A stretch of DNA of 64,000 bases. Origin: Polytrichum commune. Its lineage: Eukaryota; Streptophyta; Polytrichopsida; Polytrichales; Polytrichaceae. How positions within the stretch are numbered: the first letter of the stretch is position 1; each line of letters begins with the position of its first letter. Position numbers and translations under genes: made by a program. The notes beneath the pieces were generated by a model. It was given only the letters and a program-made list of their open reading frames with translations. It was not told the DNA's origin and did no database searches. Below, piece after piece: positions 1 to 13,361 of this stretch. The stretch is taken from NCBI GenBank assembly GCA_950295325.1, contig OX485807.1, forward strand, positions 23,533,666 to 23,597,665. Reading direction: 5' to 3'.

Positions 1-2807
1 AAATTATACAGCTAGGTTTTTGGTATTGGCTAACGCATTGAGCATATTGAGCTAACACCAAGAGTGGAAATTTCTGAACGAGTTTGCATTATGGAGAGGT
101 CTTTGCAGAGAAGAGTGTAATTGTTGGGATGGATAGCCATGTGGAATCTGCCGAAGGGAACAACGCAACTAATTAGTGAGGGCTTTCCTCGTTTCTGTGC
201 AGGGCTATTGCTAGCTCCGCCCACACGCACGGAGCAATTCCAGCTCAATCACTGATGGCTCTTCTCTTCACATATCTCCTAACCTATCTTGTCTTGTAGC
301 CGAAGAACAAAATATTGATTAGCTAACGAAAGACAAGGTACTAACCTTTCCTCCCGAAACACCAAAACACGAAACTTCATGTTGAAGAAGATGTCATGAT
401 TGACAGTAGTGCACATTCAATCGGCTGCTATGAATGTCTTAGGTGTGGAGTTTGTGAACCTCCCATATGACCTTGTACCTGGGTGACAATTGAAGTCAGT
501 CCTTCTATTTAAGCTGCACAATGGAGGATTCTCACCCAAGAGAAAATTCACAACGGCGCTAAAAAATTTCCCAGATATCTATTTAACATGTGCAAAAATG
601 GGAGAGAGGAGGAGGACTTGCTGAACATACAGCTGCACGAAGTGCATCCTTTGTGGTCCGAAAACCAATTTTGATAGGATTATAGTTTAGTACAGTGTGG
701 TTTACATACAAGATGGATTCAAACTTGACTGCCATGAGTAGATTGATACTAGTGGAGGTGCTTGTAGATTATGATCATACACTAGGTATAACATTCATTC
801 TTCAGAGAGTAGCTATACCTTCACTAGCTCTTGTTAATACTGGTTAGAAAGGTCTGAAGAGGCTCATTAAGCTAGGTAGGGAGAACCAATTGGACCTTCA
901 TGGCCCCTTGGAGGTTTTTTACTTTTATCTTTATCTAACAGACCCCAATTCTTGTTCCTTCTTTGAGGCTGACAAAACTTGTGCCAAAGGTTCTGCTGAG
1001 CTTCGATTTTACATTCATTTTGTGCTTGCAATGAAAAAAAGTAGCCTCTTGTCTACTGTCGGTAGGCTGCCTTGACTCTGTGAAATGCTTCACTTCCATA
1101 CTATACTGAGTTACATCGGTGTTGATTATGATTTGAAAGTAGGCCCTTACGGAGGATTTACATTCAAGACACTCAAAGCCAAAGTTAAATATAATTTGGG
1201 TTATCAGATAGAATAGTTTTGGCCACACCAATTTTATAAAACGTTGTTTACTTGTGGCACACCTCAACAAAATTTGTTTGTGTCAATCGGTGGGCATGGC
1301 GCAGTGGGAGTAATAGGAAGGCAGGCCTATAGTTTGTCTTTTGTCAATTATTGTGTGGTATGATATTGGGATGTTTAGGAAACAGTGCTTGACTTTTGAC
1401 GATGCTAATTGCCTGGCCTAAATCATTGACTTGGTTGTACTGACAATGTCCTTTTGAGGTTCCAATGCCAGTAAAAAGCTCTGCAAATGCTTTTGTTACA
1501 CACGGTCAGCTGCATGCAGTGATTAATAGCGAGTATATATGTTAGAATTTAATCTAGGCCCCTGTGCCAGTAGATTAGAGAGCTTGAGATGTTGGGACCA
1601 GAGTTCAGGAAGTTTTTGAAGCCTTAGTGGCTAATTGCCGGTAGTTGGTACGAAGGGTCGGATTTCATTGGCCAATATTCGATTAAATGAAATTCATATC
1701 AGCACTAATTGTTTAAAAAATGCATGAAAAGTTGTTAGAAATCATTTCTTAGTACAAAATCTTGAATAAGTGAAAAGTAAGGCATGTTCAAAACTTTGAA
1801 TTTGAAGAGTTAATATCCTTGGCAGGAATTGAACCGCCTTCACCGCTTGAAGGCCAAGGGTCCCCCAATTCTTCATAGAAGCAATTGGATTTGGTCATGA
1901 AAATGTTGCATAATTCAAAAAGTTTAAGGTTTAGGGTACTTCCTCAAGTGCATCATTAGATGCCCCAGACAAATAACGCTATGGATGCTTCCGGCTGAAA
2001 TCCAGTAACTCACAAGAAGAATCAGCTACATTTTCTGGTCCATCGGCTAATTGCCGGAGGATTGAAATTACAGTCGGATTGCCATCCGATGGTTGAAAAT
2101 TTGGACCGGCCATGAGGGGAAATCCATCAGCTGATAATGAACTAGCCGTCGGTTTTCCCCGAACATAGATTTAGACCCTCTCGAGTCTTATTAAGCTTGT
2201 TGACTTCACTCCACCTTACACTTGCGCTATCAACTCTTGAGCTTGAACTTTTTCGGTGGCTTGCAAGGCTTATTTGAATGGCGGCTTGATGGATTCCATG
2301 TGGAACGAACGATTACGCTTCAGCCATTTCATTTGGGATGTTTAAATGTGCTGAGAATTTAAACTTTTGGTTGTGCGGGGGGCCCCAAGCCAATGATCAT
2401 TTCAAGTGTACTTATTTATTTATTTATTTACATTTCTCGCCATGAGTTAGTTGCCTTGGGTTTAATATCCCTTAACTCTTGATACCTCACTTTGACCATG
2501 GCCACATTACACTAGTTGCTCAATTTCTTAATAGCTTTTAAGATTGATCAAGTTCTTAATATATTGACCTTCGGATGAAGGCTTGTCAAATCCAAGTATG
2601 AAAGTCCCCAAAAATTCCCAAAAGTTCGAGCTCTAGCGTGATAGGGGTCCTAACTTGTAGTACATGTGGTATTATTGTATAGTTGCAGATTGGATCGCAT
2701 GCTTTGTAAGATAAGGTAGACATATTATATCCGAGCACCTACTTTTAGATGCAATAGGGTCCAATATTCTTCTAAAAACTTCTAGTATTAATGCGGCGGC
2801 TCTCACC
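1..2807. other. Intergenic, no gene recognised
   Basis: No open frame here resembles a protein family that I know, and none is long. The only structure I see is a 13-base direct repeat, GGCTAATTGCCGG, at 1629-1641 and again at 2045-2057, inside a stretch with several CCGG and CGGCTAA motifs. That could be a decayed repeat element. I see no RNA gene. Confidence 0.6.
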
Positions 2808-2809
2808 TA

Positions 2810-3116
2810 CACTAAATAGTCCTATCAGTGTGGGAGCAAACTTAGTGTGAAAATAATGAGCGTGGGTTGCACTACTTTTCTAGTCAAGGTGAAAATAATG
2901 TGGGCTTGAAGACCCTGGCTCTTCCCCTAAGTCTTCATGAAGATTTTCAACAAACACATTAACTACTATTTATAGGGAAAGGTAGCACAAAACAAAATTA
3001 AAAAATGCATTTTTTAAAATAAAAAAAATCAATGTGGCCCATGCTCATTTTTGTTATGAGAATTAGTGTGGGCTCTAGAAAATTATTGTGGCCCATAGTA
3101 ATAGGATTATTTAGTG
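2810..3116. mobile_element. Stowaway/mariner-like MITE with TA duplication
   Basis: The left end starts CACTAAATAGTCCTAT and the right end, read on the other strand, starts CACTAAATAATCCTAT. Terminal inverted repeats of about 16 bases (one mismatch) are therefore visible, with weaker similarity further in. The dinucleotide TA flanks both ends (2808-2809 and 3117-3118), as expected of the Tc1/mariner superfamily. At 307 bases with no coding capacity it fits a non-autonomous MITE. The family assignment is inferred from the TA duplication and size only. Confidence 0.72.
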
Positions 3117-3118
3117 TA

Positions 3119-6100
3119 TTGACATAGTAAAAAAGTCCATGTTCAACACCTTCTTAGCACTTATTACTATATACACACCTATATAAACACTTAAGAAGGT
3201 TGCATATGTTTTTTGAGAAGTTGTCACAAATTGAGCTTAAGTCACTTCAATCTCATTTTCATGGCATTGGATCTTTACAATATTTCTTATTTAACTAGAG
3301 CTCATTTTTTGGGATTTTTGGGACATCACAAGACACCAAACCTCTTGAAAGTGATCATAATAGACTCATCTACCTTTGATCACCTCATTTTGTAGAAGAT
3401 TATGATGCTTGTCATTCGTATTCAAGGAGAAGGGGTGCAACTTTGGTTTATCATTGAACATGTCAAACAAATTTCACAAAAAAGGCATATTATAATTTCA
3501 TGTTCATTTGTTAGGGAATGAATATGTCGTGTATCTCGGTCTGAGAAATTAAGATATAAGATATAAGAATGGTGCACAAGAGAAATTTTCTTCAACGTAT
3601 GCGAGAAGTTGGCATATAGGCACATGAACCTTGCACAAGACCAACTTTTGTTGACTAAAGTGATTTGGTCCACACACTTATAAGCATATGAGTCTTGGGT
3701 AATTGACTCGCGTCACTCAAAATTGTCCTACATTAATATGTATTTTGAAAATCTACCACTATGATAGATTTGCATAATTCTTCTAGTGACGATAAACAAT
3801 CGCTAAGGACTCATATGCTAGTTGTGTCACTGTAGGCTTCTAACGTGAGCGAATCTAATTTGTCACTTATCTTAATCGGACACCTACATGTATATAGTGG
3901 TGTGTGGTTAGATGTGGATCTTAGAGTGAACTTTAAAAAGGACATGGGTTTAATTTCTTAAGATTTTTGATCGGGTTTGTACTGGTTGTATAAATTTGTG
4001 CTATACAAATGCAAATAGCGTTTCGTACACACACATGGTCATTTATTCTAGACTTCACTAAGCCATTCTCCATAAGAACATGGTCATAACATGATCTTTT
4101 TTTCATCCCTTAATTGGTGAAATTTCAAGTGCCTTCAGTACAAATCATCTTTGCCGTTTCCATCTTTCATGATGGCTATATATGAAAGAACTCTAAGTCA
4201 ACCATACAAGGGTGACATTGACATGCATGTGCAAAATTTCTACATTGGGTACAAGAACAACAACATGATTTTGGACACTTAGGTTGTCTTTCACCTGCTT
4301 GGAAGGTGAAATATGATGTCACCCAAGGACAATAATGCGGCCCCTGGCCAATGGAGCTACCATACTATGGTGATCTTGTGACCGATACAACTACGTAGTC
4401 ATTTTACATACAAATTAACATATCCAATATTTAGCCATACATCCATAGGGATTGAGTGGAATGATGACTTCATATATATAATACCATGTTCTAGAAAGCC
4501 CCATGGTTGGGTTTAGAGAAAACATTCTTACTTAAGAAATTAGGAGGACAAATGACACTTATGCCACATTATCATGATTTGGAATTGTTTCAAATAAAAT
4601 TGCCCAACACATCCAATATTTGGAAACCCACAACCAATATCGGAACGTATTAGCCTCTAGGGATTGAAAGAGATTGAACTACATGCTCACAATTTGATAA
4701 AAAATTTAAGCTATATTGTCAACATAATTGGGAGGACTTTTAGGATATGAATTTTGGGGGGGGGGGGGGGGGGAGACTTCCTTTTGATAGAGAATAAGGT
4801 ATTTGTTTGTCTTAGGCCCACTTCCCTTATGATTCCCGGCAAGTTGAAGTGCAATAAATTAAGGAACCCATGTGTTGAATATTTGGATTACAATAAATTT
4901 TTATGTTGGTGTAAAATTTGAAATCAAGGTTAATTTTTTGTGGTATTGGGGCTTTATTTAGGATTGTGAAGTTTATTTTTTAGAATGTTGAACCTTGTTT
5001 CAACAAATTTTATAAGGTTGTATCTCCAAGATGGCATTTTAGGAGGCAAGTTGCACATAGGCTTTGATTCATGGACCTGTTCAACCACCCATTCTATTGT
5101 ACATACACGAGAGCAGTGGTTGGATTTAGGGTTATAAATTAATGTCTTTAACCCTATTGTCTACAAGGTTTTGTGCATATCAAATTTGGTTATAAAGTGG
5201 AGCCTGGAAAATCTTTGATGGAAATTGAATTAAACAGTTTCTAACATACATATACATACATTTCCAAGTTGAACACATTCAAAAGGATACCATTTATAGA
5301 GCAACGCTGCGAACATTCAAAGGATACTCATCTTGACTCCAAAAATTGTAAGCTCAACATCGATCCATGTTCCTCACACTTGAATTTGCTCATGTCTTCA
5401 TTCAATTCTAACTTTGTTCCAGGTTTCATATGCATGTCGAATTGCAAAAAGTGGAGTCCATTTAATTACAATTCCCCGGACTTTAAAACCACTTTCATTT
5501 CAATCATTAACGACCTCATACCTTAAGCTTGTTGGAAATAAACATTCTCAGCAAGTTCAAGTGAATTTTGAAATTTGCATGCTTGGGATGCTTGCTTTGA
5601 AAATTTGATGTACACACTTGAGTTTGATTGGTGGACTTTTAAATTGATGGATGAAGCTTACTCTCGAAGATGTCTCTTTGGCTTGGCAGTATATGAAAAT
5701 GCCTGAGGTCGATATAGCCTTGGGCCAACTCTGCGTAGTTTCTGTAATCAAAAGATTGAATGATTGATGGCATTATTGAATCCTTTTGCTCCGGGCCACC
5801 TTTCATGTACACTTTAGGAGAAAATAGAGTCTTTTGGATGGGATACTAGGCACAAACGTTGAGATTTACCTATGAGGAAGACGAGCACCCTCCACACAAA
5901 AAAAAGACTGTCCCTTTTTGTCTTCTCCTCAATCATACATGAGCTATTCAAGGTAATGGAAATGTCAACAAAAATTGAGAGCGGAATGTCAACAAAAAGC
6001 TAAAATAACGGCCTAAAAGGATGGAAAAACTTGCACCCTTTAGTGTACAAATTGATGATACCTAGCAGAGGTTGAAGAAATGATAATAGTACATAGAGTT

Positions 6101-6274
6101 GCATCAATCGATGCAGAAAATGCGTGTAATCCCCGTCCCCTTTTCCTAGTCTTCACCTCTCGGGGCAAAAAATGTTAGTAGTGAATCTCCTGGAATAGAG
6201 ATTTTCCCTCTTAAAAATGGCCTCTCTAACTGTGCAATGAACATCTATAGTACAATGCTGGACTAGGAATGACT
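3119..6274. other. Intergenic, no gene recognised
   Basis: No recognisable coding sequence. There is an 18-base G run at 4756-4773. The segment around 4630-4755 resembles repeats at 30943-31470 and near 51900-52040 through a shared phrase about AACATAATTGGGAGGAC. The 3' untranslated region of the minus-strand formin gene must lie just below 6275, but I could not place a poly(A) site. Confidence 0.55.
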
Positions 6275-9200
6275 CTACACTTTTGGAGGTCGTGAGGGTT
6301 GCCCCGTACTTTTGGCAGCTTGAGCATTTGCTTTGATGACATCTTTACAAGCTTGCTCGAGCATCCCTAGAAACTGCTTCACTACTACAAAAACTTTGAG
6401 AGGCTCAGACTCGTGCTTTACCGCATCCCCACCATAAAAATATACACTAACCTTTTTCAGTTGCACCAGTACTTGGCCGATTTCATTTTGAACCGCCGTG
6501 ACTTCAGCTTCAGCATTCATCACAAATTTCTCCATAGCTGACTGAAACCTGTCTTCAGAAAGATCTATGGAACGCTCTAGACCCCTTACTCCTGGTTCTG
6601 GAGTCCCGTACTTCTTCTCACGAACTTGGGCTCTGATCCCTTGTAATCCATTCACCAATTTCTGACAAGACTGCTTCAATGAGTTCAGGTCTAACCCACC
6701 TGCCCTTTTTACATTGGACAATTCTGCTGGAAGCCCCATCACCATCTCCATCCCCATTTTCTTTGAATCTTCTTCATTCACAGTTTGCGCATTTGGATTC
6801 GCCATTGCTGCTTCTAGTTTTGCTGAGAAGTTGGATAAAGTTGGAGAGCCTGGAGTATTGGGAGTACTAGGTACAGTGTTTGCCAGTCGAGTGAGCCTTG
6901 AAGATTCTGATCTAATGATTTCCTGTATGACAAAGTGAAGAAGAGTTGTTTTGTTGTCTGTTCCTTTCACATCAGCAAGTTTCAGGAGGGTGTCCAACTT
7001 AAAAGCTTGCGCATCGCCCCGCAAGGTACCCATGTTCAGGCGATTTCCAGTCTTTAACACAGCTTCTAAGAGCTTTCGAAACGTCCTATTTCCCTTCAGC
7101 TCCTTGGAGGCTGACTGTATTAAACAAGAGAAACTTGGCGAATCAGGATTCCAAACTATTTACAGTTGATGAAACTGGGAATACATACTGGCAATGAGAA
7201 AGATGAAGTTCCTTTCATTGAAGAGTCGTAGTGGTTAAATAGGGCAAAGATGAACCCAGCCAAACGTACTAAAGCGTGTATGCATTAAAACAAACTTTTC
7301 TATACACCAGAAGGTTGAAGATCAAAAAAGGTTGAACACGGGTTCTCAACTTACCTGAAGGACATGAAGTGCATCTTGTACACTACGTACTTCTTCTTTG
7401 TACTGAGACTGATACAGCATTGCATTAAGTCTTGACCAAGCATTCGGAACTTCCAGTAGTGCATGGAAGAACCGATCTGCAGGACCAAGATCTGTAAGTT
7501 TGCCATCGAATTTTAGAAATTTCCTCTTCTCGTCATCTGAAGGAGCCACCTTGACCAGCGTCTCCAAGACTTCAGGTGCTAGGCCTTCACCTGAATGGAG
7601 TGCGAGAAATAAGCAATCATACATAATAAAGCTGGAGGTCAAGACAGACACTGCCAATATGATTTCCGCAGGTATAAAAATAGTACGGCTCACTTGAACA
7701 GTTTAAAAAAGTCCATCACTAAGGAACAGCAATTTTGTCAGTGTAAACTTTACCCTCAAGCAATGCTTCACAAACTTCATGCCTTGCAAGTCCTAATGCA
7801 CGGAGTTGGATTGCAAAATTGTGAGCCTTTCTTGGATCCAATATAGTCACAGTTTCTGCCTTCTGTGCTGCGGGTTTCTTCATGGCATCTTTCTTAGGAG
7901 CAACTGGCTGTATTCCAAATAGAACCTCCAACATTTGTGGATCGACCCTGCATCCACACGACCAGATCATTCCCTTGACGTTAACTAGTATGTTATCATA
8001 ATGAGGGGTGTGGCAACAGAAGGCACGTTGTTAATGTAATTCTGTCAAGGCTATCATAATTACTTATTTGTTGAATTTGCAATACTAGGAGGATACAACA
8101 AGATTAGCTGGTAGATGTTTTAGCTTCCACGGCTAATATATTGGAATTCAAGCAATTGCTGAAGCTCAAGGAGCAGAGCACATTGCCAAGAGTTTCGAGT
8201 TGGGTATACTTACTCAAAAGACTTGCACACAAACCATGTTATTCATATAATTCAGTCAAGGCTACCATAATTATGATTTGTTGGATTGATACACTGCGAG
8301 GATATCGCAAGATCAGCTCGTAAATATATCAGCTTCCAAGGCTATATTGGAATACAAGAAATTGCTGTAGCGCATGGACTTCACCGAGAACATTGCCAAA
8401 GAGTTTGAGGATGTGTATACTTACTCAAAAGACTTGCTCAAGTCGTCCCAAACCATGGACTGATCTGGAGCTGCCTTCACTTTATCCCAATGTAGAGGCT
8501 TCAGCTTCTGCTTCGGTGGCGAAATCACCTTCTCTCCCTTCTGGAAGCTATTTCCAACTGCTGAAGGTCTTTTGACATTCAATGGCTTCAATCCAGGAGG
8601 CGGTGGTGGTCCCTTACCACCTCTACCACCAGGTGGAGGTGGAGGGGGCGGTCCACCCCGCGGTGGAGGGGGAGGTGGTGGACCCTTTGCACCAGGAGGA
8701 GGCGGTGGTGGTGGTGGTGTTCTACCTTTTGCACCAGGAGGAGGCGGTGGTGGTGGTGGTGGTGGACCTTTTGCACCAGGAGGAGGAGGTGGTGGTACAG
8801 GAGGATTTCTTCCTCCTGGAGGTGGAGGTGGAGGCGGAGGTGGGGCTGGGGGCTGGGGACCTCGAGGTCCAGGAGGTGGAGGCGGAGATGATGCACTTCT
8901 TTCCTCAGGAGAAGGGCCTCCTGGATTGTTTGCAGAAAGAGGAGATGAAGTTGAAGGATGGGGAGCAATTGCAGGAGAATTTATACAGGTATTATGATGA
9001 GGGGCATCATTTGTATGCAAGGAATTAGTTGGAGCATGAGGTCGAGGGGGACTTGAGGAGAGTGTAGGGAGTCCAAGACCCGATGACGACCTGAGAGTAG
9101 CGATCGAGCTGTTTGTAGACATGAAGCCAAGCTGATCACCGAAGGAAGATTGTAAGGATTGATCTCCAACTTCACCAAATGGATTCAAACTGGCACCAAA

Positions 9201-12192
9201 TGGGTTTGTTTTGGCAAAACCTCCTTGCCTGCGGTCGTCAATCCCAACCACATGAGTTGGGGGAGACTGGTGCAGTACTGGGCCAGACGAAGGATAAGAC
9301 CCTGTCTGATCTGTACTAGCACCACCAAGTTTGGTGTGGCCACTGTGTGCAGTTTCATCAATTCTATGGGACCCCCTCCTGGATGGATGCGAGACGAGGT
9401 TCGTCCGATTGAACGTGCCAAGTTTTGGGGGTTGGATTATTTGGGCATGGGGTTGGATTCGGACACCCAGTTGCGCTCTGGGCGATGAAGGAGAGTCTGG
9501 TGAGGACCAGCCTTCTCTGCTTGAATCAACACCCAACGAACTGCCTGCAAATTGGTGCATGTAGTCTTGGAGATTTGGGAATATGACATCTGGAGCTTCT
9601 GCAGGCACAATTGGCAAAGCTTGAATGGTGGCTGGAGCTGGAAGAGGACGTGGTGCTGGAGAAGGAGCACTAATGTAGCTTGACCTGAGAGGAGCATCCA
9701 GCTTCTCAGCTTTCTTCACTAAAAAAGCACTTGGTTGACATCCAACTGGGTATAGATCCACAGTTTCCTCAAACTTCGTGTATCGGTTGTTGTGTAAAAT
9801 TTTCCCAGAAGTGCGAGGCTTCAGCACCTTTGGTTTGTCAGGTTCTTCTTCGAGGTTTGATGATGGGGGCTTCAAGGGAAGTGGAAGAGCAGGGGGCGGA
9901 GTAGGGGCCATCACAAAGTGGCTCTTAGTTTGTGCTCCTCTGAAGTAATTGTTCAGGCCGTCTTGCTTTGCTGCCTCTTTATGTGGCAAAGCAGCGCCAT
10001 GATGGGGAGGGGCATTTTCTTTTAGTGCACAAGGAGAGGGCATAGCTGAGGCCGATTTGAGCCTGCACATTTTATCCTCTGAATCTGCTTGCTCTGAGTC
10101 TTCAGGATGGTCTTCAGAATAGCACCCCTTCTTTGTACAAAAAGGAAGGGTAGAACTTCGCAATAGGTTTGCACTGCCAAGTGCCGAAGGTTGCTCCTCA
10201 TCAGACTTCAGACGGTTGCGCCCACCTAACAGCGTCACCTCATCATCTTCACGCATTGGTGCACTTCTAGGTTCGTCTATATCGTCAGAATCACATGTGG
10301 ATGCGTTATGCTGATATTGGTCCACGTTCACTTCAACCTCCTCACATCCAGCCCACTCTGCAGCAGCATTCACAGAAGGAACTGATGGAGGCAAACTCTT
10401 CGTCTGTGGAGAAGACATATGTGGCTCCACTACAACTGAGCTCAGTTTTTCGTCTTTGCCATCCTCTTGCATATGATGTGACATAAAACTTACACGCCTC
10501 TCCGATGGTGTATAACGTACACTATTGCTGTTATTGTACAGTGGATTGAAGGAAGAAACGTCCCCGGACACATAACCGGTTACAGAATTCTTATCACTGC
10601 CATATCCCCAAGGCTTCTGTCCTGATGCTGATTTAACCGGACTTGGATACAGGAGCGGTTTTTCTCCTACCAAGTGTTTCCTGATCCGCTTATGGTAAAT
10701 ACATAGAAATGTCAACACTACAGCGAGAGTCACAAAAACGCTCACTAAGACCGCAGCTGCTATAGTTGAAGAGGATGTCACTGTTTCTGCACCCACTACC
10801 GGTCCAGCAAGTGGCGAATACACAGGGGAGTCAAGATTTGGAGATGATATTGGGGATGTGGCAGCAAGAAACCTTCTAACAGGACGGGAAGTTCCGTGAT
10901 CAAGTTGGGTGTGATCCATTGAGAGAACCCTTGATATGATCTGTTTGTGTCCTTGGCGCTGTATCGAACTGGTGGTCTCTGAAAACACATGAAAAAAGAG
11001 AGAGGGGATGAAAAACAGCCAAGACAGAGAGAGAAAGCTCCATAGGACACTTCCGACATCACATTTGAGCCTGAAGCTTTAGAAACAGCTCTATAAAGCA
11101 GCCTAGCCAATAAACCCCAGCCTACAGCAAGTCTCCAAAAATAGAAACTAAAGCCATATGAAGGAGTTTCGAGCCATACCAACATATTTATGCATGTAAC
11201 TTGATGGATCAGTTGCAACTTGCTCCTTGTAGCTCTCTAAGAGCTCAACAATCACCTGAAAGACGGGGAATGACAGATTCTGAGATCCTGATATCTTAGT
11301 GGTAGCAGAGGACTTTGTTTACAATTTTCGATTAACCAGCTATATTGATCACAAACAGCCCATTACATCCTGGGAGTTACCAGCTATATTGATCACAAGG
11401 CAATCCCTTGAATTCTTTGAATAAAACCAGTTAGAATGGAATCCTGAGGTTAGGATTTTAATCCCTTGGGTCACTGACCTAACATTCTCTAATTATTGAT
11501 TTCTATTGAAACGGTCACAATGCAACCGGTACAACAAAGCCTTCATAAAGCAGCTCAATCAAGACTTATTATTTGGTTGGTAAAGTAGGATGTCTGCGGG
11601 AAAGCTACTTCAAGCAGGCCCTCATGTTCGCACAGACGAAATGCTGTGTTAATTCATCAGGAAGGCGAATGCTTAGGATTGTGACTTTGAATGGGTCAAC
11701 AAATACCAGGCTGAGATGTTCCACTCTACATCTTCGTGTGTTGTGGCACCACTAACAGGCATATAAGTCTCGCAAAAACGTCACAAGGTTGGGAAAGATC
11801 TGTGCTCCATTCCTCAAACTGCGAAGGGGGATTCCATAGCCACCTTCTACTTGATGAGCTCGTATGATGGATAACAATATGAGATGACGACAAAGTGACA
11901 TGATGAATCCGGTACATATTTCTAACAATCTAAACAGACCATCTCCAAAACAAGGAGCAGATACTGTCAACACCAACCCAAAGTCGTGATGAGATGTAAA
12001 CACTACCGCTGTATGCTAAGGTCGTTAGGTTAGAAACAACCGAAGAGAAGCAAGTGCTCATATTTTGAAGGAATAGCTGAGATGTGCATGTCACAAAGGA
12101 CAATCTCGGTGTTGGTAAATAGGAATTACTTGCAGCTGGTTAAGGGTCATACAGCTATTATCCTCTTTCGAAGCATTCACGCTAGATTCCTC
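6275..12192 (-). CDS. Class I (transmembrane) formin, 5' end unresolved
   Basis: Actin-nucleating formin. Exons read on the minus strand are 12192-12130, 11255-11180, 10978-8425, 7947-7754, 7590-7355 and 7114-6275 (TAG stop). All junctions are GT-AG and all phases join, giving 1320 residues. In order, the protein has a short predicted outside-facing part, a membrane helix coded at about 10763-10695 followed by a basic stop-transfer stretch (HKRIRKH), a long Ser/Pro-rich cytoplasmic region, an FH1 domain of oligo-proline blocks (about 8890-8597), and an FH2 domain starting at KPLHWDKV. The FH2 hallmark GNRLNMGTLRGDAQAF is in the last exon. Known family role: class I plant formins anchor actin nucleation to the plasma membrane or cell wall. 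The first two exons listed are inferred from splice sites and phase. The start codon and signal peptide must lie further upstream and were not found. FH2 exons are very certain, the 5' exons less so. Confidence 0.93.
8043..8440 (-). repeat. Tandem duplication across a formin splice donor
   Basis: Two copies of a unit of about 200 bases lie side by side with a period of 211. One copy (about 8256-8440) contains the real end of the large formin exon and its donor GTAAGT at 8424-8419. The other (about 8043-8228) lies inside the intron and carries the same exon end and a second GTAAGT at 8213-8208. The segment shared exactly around the donor is 8204-8226 and 8415-8437. The intronic donor is therefore a ready-made decoy. 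Confidence 0.85.
8597..8890 (-). other. FH1 proline-rich coding segment
   Basis: This part of the large formin exon encodes repeated blocks of 5 to 10 prolines separated by short GAKG, GGR or RGG linkers. Known role of FH1: binds profilin-actin and feeds it to FH2. The DNA is an imperfect triplet-like repeat (GGTGGAGG on the plus strand) and is prone to length change. It also generates long glycine-rich open frames on the plus strand that are artefacts. Confidence 0.9.
10695..10763 (-). other. Formin transmembrane segment
   Basis: Encodes about 23 hydrophobic residues including AAAVLVSVFVTLAVVLTFL, followed at once by basic residues. This is the single-pass helix that distinguishes plant class I from class II formins. 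The orientation, with the short N-terminal side outside and FH1-FH2 inside, is inferred from the basic residues that follow. Confidence 0.85.
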
Positions 12193-12639
12193 CTAAAGAG
12201 TCAAGCTCTGAATTGGCTTCAACGTAATGATAGGACACGATGAATCTAGTCTCCAAGGGAACATTTTTTTGTGTAGGAGTCTGGAATCCATACACAATGG
12301 ATGCTGGCAGTTCCAACTGCAGCATTCCATCTACTTACCAGAGGATTGGAAAGCACCACTTGAACTGGACCTGATCAGAAGTACCAAAGCCATAGTATTT
12401 CAGGAAAAGAACCAGAAATTAAATGGTCAGAACTCAAGGTAGTTTCTCTGTTGGGACTCAAAAACACGTGGCATTTCTTCGCATTCTACTCGTGTTGGGA
12501 AATGTAGCTAGCTATGAAAAAGTTAACATTGAGCGCCAGCAATGAAACCCTTCAGAAACCTGCAAACTAAAGCCTAGAATGCTGAGAGTCTCCAATGTTG
12601 TTATTGCTATAACGGCTCCAAGACAGGATGAGCAACTGC

Positions 12640-13318
12640 GTGTAGGTGATCCATTCTTCCTTAACCGCCTCATTGCTTGTATTGCTTGTTCGATGTATAC
12701 ATTTCCAGTATAACTAGAGGCACCCTTCTTATTCCCAGGCCTTCCCGAGTACCGCAGTGACATTCTCGGTTGCCAACTGATAAACAAAGAGTAGGTATGC
12801 TCCACACATAACGCACCTGCTTGATATACATTTTGGCAGTGCTGAAGGACTCTAATACCCCTCACGGAAGTCTCCGCAGCTTTCAATCGACATATTATTA
12901 CTCCAACTCGTTCAAGGTAGCCTGATATGCGACTGCATGTCCTCGATCCACATTTCACTGAAAACCCCTAGTATCGCCGCCTCCTTGCGCTTGTCCGCCA
13001 ACATTTTCAGCACACTAGAGGCTCTAGTCTTATTTCCAGGCCCCGTGTACCGCACCGAAATTTTGGATTGGCAACTGTGAGAAAACGAACACACAATAAA
13101 ATGTTCAAAAGCACAACACCGCTTACGGAACTTCTCCACGCCCTCCTCCAATCGACACGTTCTCACCGCCTTGTCTCCTCACTCTCAACATTCATATCAC
13201 TCTCAAGTGACCTCAAGTTACTCTTAAACAACTTAAGCGTGCACATGAACCACATTTGTCTGACAATCCCTATCATCGCCTTCTTGCGCTTGTTCGTTAA
13301 CATTTTCAATACAGTAGA

Positions 13319-13361
<43 letters not shown>

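Noticed and set aside
1826-1865. Possible tRNA fragment (minus strand GGTTCAATTCC-like B-box)
   Set aside because: Only the B-box-like part is visible; no A box or acceptor stem could be matched.
8572-9028. Glycine-rich open frames of 141 and 148 codons on the plus strand
   Set aside because: They are the complement of the formin FH1 proline codons. The minus-strand frame has a conserved domain on both sides; the plus frames have none.
10796-11218. 140-codon minus frame overlapping the formin 5' exons
   Set aside because: It is a different reading frame that runs through the predicted intron 11179-10979. The spliced frame joining 11255-11180 to 10978 matches phase and splice sites.
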